A DNA stretch of 64,000 bases from Lachnospiraceae bacterium (lineage in GTDB: Bacteria; Bacillota; Clostridia; Lachnospirales; Lachnospiraceae). The notes below the pieces were generated by a model. That model had not been told where the DNA came from, searched no databases, and was given only the letters and a program-made list of their open reading frames with translations. A program made the position numbers and the translations under genes. Location of the stretch: positions 1 through 64,000 of the forward strand of contig JAFUFL010000016.1 in the NCBI GenBank assembly GCA_017469935.1. The letters run 5' to 3'. Below, one piece after another: positions 59,609 to 64,000 of this stretch. Each line of letters starts with the position of its first letter. The first letter of the stretch is position 1.

Positions 59609-62038
59609 ATGAAGCATCAGAATTTGATTGATCAGCTTACTTTGGAGGAAAAGGCGGCCCTGCTGGGCGGCAAGGGGGAATGGGACTCCAGAGATATCCC
59701 CAGACTTAATATTCCGTCTATGATCATGTCGGACGGCCCTCACGGACTTCGGAGACAGGCGGGCGCGGGCGATCACCTGGGCCTCAACGCGTCTCTTCCG
59801 GCGACCTGCTTCCCGACGGCGGCCACCATGGCCGGCAGCTGGGACAGAGAGCTGGGCACCGAGGTCGGCGTCGCCCTGGGCGAAGAGGCCAAGGCGATGG
59901 GTGTCAATATTTTGCTCGGACCCGGTATGAATATCAAGAGGAACCCGCTCTGCGGACGAAATTTCGAATATTTCTCAGAGGATCCCTATCTGGCGGGCAA
60001 GATGGCGGCCTCTTATGTAAAGGGCATCCAGAGCCAGGGCGTCTATTCCTGCATCAAGCATTTCGCGGTCAACTCCCAGGAGGAGCGCCGCATGGCGATG
60101 AACGCGGTCGTGGATGAGCGGACACTGCGCGAGATCTATCTGGCGGGGTTCGAGATGGCCATCGACGAGGCGAAGCCGGGCGCCCTTATGACGTCCTACA
60201 ACCAGGTAAACGGCGAGTACGCCAATGAGAGCATGCATCTGCTCAAAGACATTCTCCGCGGCGAGTGGGGCTACGACGGATTTGTGGTCTCCGACTGGGG
60301 CGGCGCCAACGATCATGTCACGGCCGTCAAGGCCGGCTCCGACCTGGAGATGCCCGCGCCCGGACTGGGCAGCGCGAGAGAGCTGGTGGAGGCAGTAAAG
60401 AACGGAAGCCTCTCCATGGAAGATCTGGACGCGCGCGTCGACGAGCTTCTGGACGCAGTGCTGACGACGACCGAGGCGGCCAAGGGCCACAGCGAGGAGT
60501 TCGATATGGCGGCGCACCATGCGCTGGCCAGGAAAGCGGCTTCCCAGTGTGCGATCCTGCTCAAGAACAATGGCGGCATCCTTCCTCTGAAGGCGGGCAC
60601 CAAGGTCGCGGTGGTAGGTGATTTTGCCTTCCAGCCCAGATATCAGGGAGCCGGTTCTTCCATGGTCAATTCCACCAAGGTGGAGACGATCGAGGAGCTG
60701 ATCGGCGCGGAGCCGGATCTGCATGTCACGGCCATGTGCCACGGCTACAAGAGAAGCGGCGAGGCGGACAGCGCGCTGCTCAGCGAGGCCGTCAAGGCGG
60801 CGGAAGGCGCGGATGTAGTCCTGTACTTCTTCGGCCTGGACGAGATGAGTGAGTCCGAAGGCCTTGACCGCACGCATATGCACATTCCGAAGGTACAGAT
60901 CGACGTCCTGCGCGCGATGGCAAAGGTCAATCCCAACGTGGTCGGCGTGATCAGCGCCGGTTCCTCCATCGAGATGGAGTGGGAGGACTCCCTGAAGGCT
61001 ATCCTGCACGGCTATCTGACGGGCCAGGCGGGCGCGGGCGCCATGCTCGACATCCTCACCGGACGCGTCAACCCTTCCGGAAAGCTGGCGGAGACCTATC
61101 CCATGATCTATGAGGAGACGCCTTCGAGCCCTTACTATCCCGCAAAACAGAGAAATTCCGATTACAGGGAAGCGCTGTTTGTCGGCTATCGCTATTTTGA
61201 CACATTTGATAAGAAGGTCCGCTATCCCTTCGGATTCGGCCTCTCCTATACAACCTTCGAGTACTCCGACCTCAAGGTGGACGACAAGGGCGTGACTTTC
61301 ACGGTCAAGAACACCGGATCCCGCGACGGCGCGGAAGTGGCGCAGCTCTATGTGGGCCTTCCGGACGCCAAAATACCACGCGCCCGCAAGGAGCTCAAGG
61401 GCTTTGCCAAGGTCTTCCTGGCGGCAGGGGAGTCCAAGACTGTCGAGATCCCATTCGACCGCTTCACCTTCCGCTACTGGAACGTGAAGAAGAACGGCTG
61501 GACGGTCGAGGGCGGCACCTACGCGATCAGCGTGGGCAGCAGTGTGGAAGACATCCGCCTGGAAGGAAGCCTTGAAGTGGCCGGCGAAGCGGCTCCCGCC
61601 CCTTACGACGAGTCGAAGCTGACCGCTTACAGAGAGGGCAGGATCCTGGAGATCCCGGACGAGGCCTTCGCGGAGCTTCTGGGCGGCCCGATTCCGGACG
61701 GCAGCTGGACGAGCGAGCTGGGCGAGAACGACGCGATCTGCCAGCTGGTCAACGCAAAGAGCGGATTGGCGCGCTTCGTCTACAAGCAGCTCGAGAAGAA
61801 GAAACAGGAAGCGGAAGCGGCCGGAAAGCCCGACCTGAACGTTCTGTTCATCTACAACATGCCTTTCAGGGCCATCGGCAAAATGACCGGCGGCCAGGTC
61901 GACAAGAAGATGGTGGACGGCATGGTGGACGCCGTGAACGGGCATCTCTTCCGGGGACTCGGCAAAGTAATCGGCGGCTACTTCTCCAATATGAGCGCCA
62001 ACAAGAAATATGAGAAGAAACTGAAGGGAGATAAGTAA
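59609..62038 (+). CDS. GH3 beta-glucosidase
   Basis: 809-residue GH3 enzyme, no signal peptide. Barrel domain with GPGMNIKRNPLCGRNFEYFSEDP, CIKHFAVNSQE and nucleophile Asp229 (VVSDWGG); the second alpha/beta domain begins near 300 and is followed by a fibronectin-III-like domain (TFTVKNTGSRDGAEVAQLYV). The last 90 residues form an additional helical tail (MPFRAIGKMTGGQVDKKMVD...) seen in some Clostridial GH3 proteins. It should release terminal beta-glucose from oligosaccharides. AAGGAGG precedes the ATG at 59609. It is followed after 3 bp by the GtrA-like gene. Confidence 0.95.
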   Translation: MKHQNLIDQLTLEEKAALLGGKGEWDSRDIPRLNIPSMIMSDGPHGLRRQAGAGDHLGLNASLPATCFPTAATMAGSWDRELGTEVGVALGEEAKAMGVNILLGPGMNIKRNPLCGRNFEYFSEDPYLAGKMAASYVKGIQSQGVYSCIKHFAVNSQEERRMAMNAVVDERTLREIYLAGFEMAIDEAKPGALMTSYNQVNGEYANESMHLLKDILRGEWGYDGFVVSDWGGANDHVTAVKAGSDLEMPAPGLGSARELVEAVKNGSLSMEDLDARVDELLDAVLTTTEAAKGHSEEFDMAAHHALARKAASQCAILLKNNGGILPLKAGTKVAVVGDFAFQPRYQGAGSSMVNSTKVETIEELIGAEPDLHVTAMCHGYKRSGEADSALLSEAVKAAEGADVVLYFFGLDEMSESEGLDRTHMHIPKVQIDVLRAMAKVNPNVVGVISAGSSIEMEWEDSLKAILHGYLTGQAGAGAMLDILTGRVNPSGKLAETYPMIYEETPSSPYYPAKQRNSDYREALFVGYRYFDTFDKKVRYPFGFGLSYTTFEYSDLKVDDKGVTFTVKNTGSRDGAEVAQLYVGLPDAKIPRARKELKGFAKVFLAAGESKTVEIPFDRFTFRYWNVKKNGWTVEGGTYAISVGSSVEDIRLEGSLEVAGEAAPAPYDESKLTAYREGRILEIPDEAFAELLGGPIPDGSWTSELGENDAICQLVNAKSGLARFVYKQLEKKKQEAEAAGKPDLNVLFIYNMPFRAIGKMTGGQVDKKMVDGMVDAVNGHLFRGLGKVIGGYFSNMSANKKYEKKLKGDK

Positions 62039-62041
62039 TTT

Positions 62042-62608
62042 ATGAAGGAATTTATGGACAACTTCGCGCAGAAGCACCCCAAAGCGGCGCAGTGGATCCG
62101 CGAAGGCGGTCTCTTTATCATCTTCAGCTATGTGGTTACTTTCATCAAATATCTTCTGCTGACGTTCCTGCCCGGATTCTACAGAGGAATCGTGGGCGAC
62201 GTAGAGTGGGTGTGGCCCGGCATTAAGACGCAGCTGTTCGGCGTTCCTTTTACGCTGGCCATCATCGGAAACAGCCTCGCGGACGGCGGACTTGCCTTTA
62301 CACTGGCAAACTACACCTCCATCATCCTGGGCGAGTGCATCAACTTCCCGCTGCAGAGAAATGTCACATTCCGCAGCAAAGGACCTCTGGGACCGCAGAT
62401 CTTCTTCCATGCGCTGGGCACGATCGGCGTCATGCTGATCATGAACCTGTTCACCTGCATCTGGAACCCCGTCACGGCGGCCTTCGGCATTCCGGACGCG
62501 GTCCGCAACATCGTGACCACGGTCGCGACAGGCGGTGTGGCGATGGTTATTATATTTGCGATTGATAAGACGATTTTTGCTCCCGGGTTTGGGGAGAAGA
62601 AGAAATAA
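62042..62608 (+). CDS. GtrA-like membrane protein
   Basis: 188 residues with four membrane helices and the GtrA-family motif ECINFPLQRNVTF. Related proteins are thought to move prenyl-linked sugars across the membrane. The ATG lies 3 bp after the GH3 stop; the upstream GAAGGGAGATAA serves as its ribosome site. The coupling with GH3 is unusual for a flippase-like protein and suggests a glycan-linked role. Confidence 0.8.
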   Translation: MKEFMDNFAQKHPKAAQWIREGGLFIIFSYVVTFIKYLLLTFLPGFYRGIVGDVEWVWPGIKTQLFGVPFTLAIIGNSLADGGLAFTLANYTSIILGECINFPLQRNVTFRSKGPLGPQIFFHALGTIGVMLIMNLFTCIWNPVTAAFGIPDAVRNIVTTVATGGVAMVIIFAIDKTIFAPGFGEKKK

Positions 62609-62631
62609 GAAGAAATAAGAAGTGTCTGAGT

Positions 62632-62667
62632 AAAGCCGGCGTCAGGGGGGACCCTGGCGCCGGCTTT
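62632..62667 (+). terminator. Terminator of GH3/GtrA operon
   Basis: AAAGCCGGCGTCAGGG pairs with CCCTGGCGCCGGCTTT (one G-T), loop GGGA. Short T tail. Confidence 0.8.
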
Positions 62668-62670
62668 GTT

Positions 62671-62695
62671 ATGTGTCAGGTGTGTCAGGGGGACG
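62671..62695. repeat. Half-copy of REP-like element
   Basis: ATGTGTCAGGTGTGTCAGGG then GGACG matches one arm of the palindrome at 139-204; the other arm is missing. Confidence 0.6.
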
Positions 62696-62773
62696 AACCC
62701 GCAAAAAGACTGAAAACAACGGTATTTATTGCAATTTTAATTTTTAGGAGTATGCTATAAGGAGCAATTTTTT

Positions 62774-62935
62774 TAATTATTCAGCACCCCGGAAAAAAGA
62801 TTCAAATAAGGTCCGGGGAGCTAGCTCACCGGACCTTATTTGAATCTTTTTTCCGGGGCGGACAAGGCGCGGAGCGCCTCTGGACGCCTAAAGTCCCGAA
62901 TGCGAAGCATTTGGGACGTGGGGCTGAATAAATTA
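62774..62935. repeat. MITE-like element with 68-bp palindrome
   Basis: Ends TAATTATTCAGCACCCC (62774-62790) and GGGGCTGAATAAATTA (62920-62935) are imperfect inverted repeats. Inside are a 28-bp perfect-arm palindrome (62789-62816 with 62829-62856; the loop GAGCTAGCTC is itself palindromic) and a second hairpin GTCCCGAATGC/GCATTTGGGAC (about 62893-62916). No coding capacity. The ends recur at 28605, 48036 and 56104. Confidence 0.75.
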
Positions 62936-62971
62936 TCATTTTTATAATTATTCAAATAGACGGGAGACGTT

Positions 62972-63430
62972 ATGGCGATACTGCTGTTCCTTCTGTGGAT
63001 CATATGGAATGGAAAGGTAAATGCGGAAATCCTCCTTTTCGGCGTCGCACTGACTGTACTTGTACTGGTATTTGCTATAAAGGTGCTGGGGTACAGTTTG
63101 AAGAGCGAGCGGCGGTTCTGGAGGAATTTTCCGCTTTTTTTGTGTTATGTATTTGTGCTGGTGCGGGAAATCTTTGCGGCAGCGTGGGCAGTGGCCCGGG
63201 TGGCATACAGTCCCGGCGGGAAGCCCGAGCCGGTCATAGTGGAATTTCACTCCGGTCTCCCGACAGACTTCCAGAATGCTCTTTTGGCAAACTCAATTAC
63301 GCTGACGCCGGGGACGTTTACCCTTGTGCAGGAGGGAGACCGCTTTGTAGTGCACTGCCTGCGCAGGGAATACGCGGAAGGGATTGAGGATTCGGCTTTT
63401 GTGCGGCTGATTGGGAAGGTGAAGGTTTGA
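62972..63430 (+). CDS. mrpE: Mrp-type Na+/H+ antiporter subunit E
   Basis: 152 residues. Two N-terminal membrane helices, then the conserved REIFAAAWAVARVAYSPGG and FHSGLPTDFQNALLANSITLTPGTFTL segments of MnhE/MrpE. Part of a multi-subunit cation/proton antiporter. GGGAGACGTT precedes the ATG. The last 33 bp are the first unit of a 40-bp tandem repeat that continues beyond the stop. The gene order E-F is usual; A-D must lie elsewhere or be absent. Confidence 0.93.
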   Translation: MAILLFLLWIIWNGKVNAEILLFGVALTVLVLVFAIKVLGYSLKSERRFWRNFPLFLCYVFVLVREIFAAAWAVARVAYSPGGKPEPVIVEFHSGLPTDFQNALLANSITLTPGTFTLVQEGDRFVVHCLRREYAEGIEDSAFVRLIGKVKV

Positions 63431-63512
63431 CTCGGTGTTTGTGCGGCCAACCGGAAAGGTGAAGGTTTGACTCAGCGTTTGTGCGGTCGATCGGGAAGGT
63501 GAAGGTTTGATG
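63398..63512. repeat. 40-bp tandem repeat, three copies
   Basis: Units start at 63398, 63438 and 63478 with TTTGTGCGG and carry GG(G/A)AAGGTGAAGGTTTGA. The first unit is the end of mrpE; the third carries the ribosome site and start of mrpF. The period is exactly 40 bp. Confidence 0.85.
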
Positions 63513-63842
63513 AAAATAGAACAAGCTTATCAGATTTTATATGGAGGGGCGCTGATCGTGCTCATCCTGTTCATAGGACTTATGGTCATCCGCTCGATCA
63601 TCGGGCCGCGCAGTACGGACCGGATCCTTTCAGTAAACATGCTGGGGACCATGACCATCTGCTCGATCGCTATTTTGTCCGTTCTGCTGGACGAAGGATA
63701 TCTGGCGGATGTGGCGCTGATCTACGCGATGATCAGTTTTGTGGCGGTTCTGATGATGGCGTCTGTGTTCGTGCCTTCGAGGCCGAAGGCGCCGGAGCTA
63801 GATGGGGATGAAAAAGAAGAGGAAGCTCGCTTGAGAGATTAG
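63510..63842 (+). CDS. mrpF: Mrp-type Na+/H+ antiporter subunit F
   Basis: 110 residues with three membrane helices: ALIVLILFIGLMVIRSIIGP, the family motif GPRSTDRILSVNMLGTM and ALIYAMISFVAVLMMA. The ATG at 63510 uses the GGGAAGG in the third tandem repeat unit; a TTG one codon earlier is possible. The acidic C-terminal tail ends at the start of a second short tandem repeat. Confidence 0.92.
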   Translation: MKIEQAYQILYGGALIVLILFIGLMVIRSIIGPRSTDRILSVNMLGTMTICSIAILSVLLDEGYLADVALIYAMISFVAVLMMASVFVPSRPKAPELDGDEKEEEARLRD

Positions 63843-63882
63843 CCTTGGTGAGAGATTGGCTCTGGTGAGAGATTAGTCCTCG
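63831..63882. repeat. 17-18 bp tandem repeat at mrpF 3' end
   Basis: Three units of (T)TGAGAGATT(A/G)G(C/T)C(T)T(G)G at 63831, 63849 and 63866. As with mrpE, the gene's terminal codons and stop have been duplicated. Confidence 0.75.
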
Positions 63883-64000
63883 TGCCGGAATTGAACGCAG
63901 ACGTCGATTTTCGGTTTTTGCGGTTGTTGTGAACGGTAAGCTGATCATTTTTTTTGCCATATGCCTCTTTTAAATCCCTTCTTCGGTGGATATTCCACTG
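63883..64000 (+). other. Window edge, next gene not identifiable
   Basis: mrpG would be expected next. A GTG at 63931 opens only 14 codons (VNGKLIIFFAICLF) before a stop. No MrpG sequence is seen in the remaining 118 bp. Confidence 0.4.

Noticed and set aside
59975-62410. An 811-codon minus-strand open frame
   Set aside because: Antisense of the GH3 gene and part of the GtrA-like gene, with a sequence unlike any protein family.
63931-63975. Start of mrpG
   Set aside because: The GTG frame stops after 14 codons and does not match MrpG.

Overview
The window looks like chromosomal DNA from an anaerobic, low-redox Firmicute of the Clostridia, most plausibly a gut or rumen Lachnospiraceae relative with a fairly GC-rich genome. 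The evidence is consistent AGGAGG-type ribosome binding sites, a sortase-anchored SPKTG protein, lipobox lipoproteins, an indolepyruvate:ferredoxin oxidoreductase, an AgrC/LytTR-type two-component pair, an Mrp antiporter and glycan-catabolic genes. This is inference from gene content; no rRNA is present to place it.

Layout. 0.1-9.5 kb: a REP-like palindrome, a sortase-anchored acidic surface protein, a tiny orphan minus-strand transcription unit, a GH2 glycosidase, then a signalling module (Ser/Thr kinase with leucine-rich-repeat ectodomain, double-FHA ABC ATPase, ABC-2 permease). 9.6-11.9 kb: P1-type peptidase, ferritin-like protein, glutathione peroxidase. 12.0-16.6 kb, minus strand: a three-gene operon encoding a thioester reductase/acyl-CoA synthetase fusion, a Cys-containing unknown protein and a GMC oxidoreductase. 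16.8-23.3 kb: GH25 muramidase, DUF362 protein, WYL regulator, lipoprotein, KDPG aldolase and KDG kinase. 23.4-23.6 kb: a probable structured RNA with its own promoter and terminator. 24.7-28.4 kb: iorA-iorB-paaK aryl-acid operon. 28.7-33.6 kb: GT4 glycosyltransferase, GH13 alpha-glucosidase, Na/Pi cotransporter.

33.6-50.4 kb is an accessory-looking region with visibly variable base composition. It holds gene remnants (BspA-type LRR fragment, frameshifted lipoprotein, DUF4143 fragment, truncated EamA permease), a minus-strand tRNA array containing three unusual short tRNAs with leucine-type anticodons, an Lrp regulator coupled to a free RNA polymerase alpha-CTD-like protein, a HipBA toxin-antitoxin pair, several unknown membrane proteins and lipoproteins, a zinc-ribbon/L7-L12-like protein, and two nearly identical small double-glycine-leader proteins with an SH3-like core. 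Those two copies flank a sigma-70 gene and two tRNA-Leu genes.

50.4-64.0 kb returns to metabolic content: SDR enzyme, YfbK-like VWA protein, CdaR-type regulator with glycerate kinase, second WYL regulator, LytTR regulator plus GHKL kinase, GH3 beta-glucosidase with GtrA-like protein, a MITE-like palindromic element, and mrpE-mrpF at the edge.

How the genes fit together: GH2, GH3, GH13, KDG kinase/KDPG aldolase and CdaR/glycerate kinase point to plant or host glycan and sugar-acid use through an Entner-Doudoroff-type branch. The iorAB-paaK operon oxidises aryl-pyruvates from amino-acid fermentation to aryl-acetyl-CoA. The least explained parts are the kinase/FHA/ABC module, the fused acyl reductase-synthetase operon, the SH3-like double-glycine peptides, the odd tRNAs, the candidate structured RNA and two dispersed repeat families.
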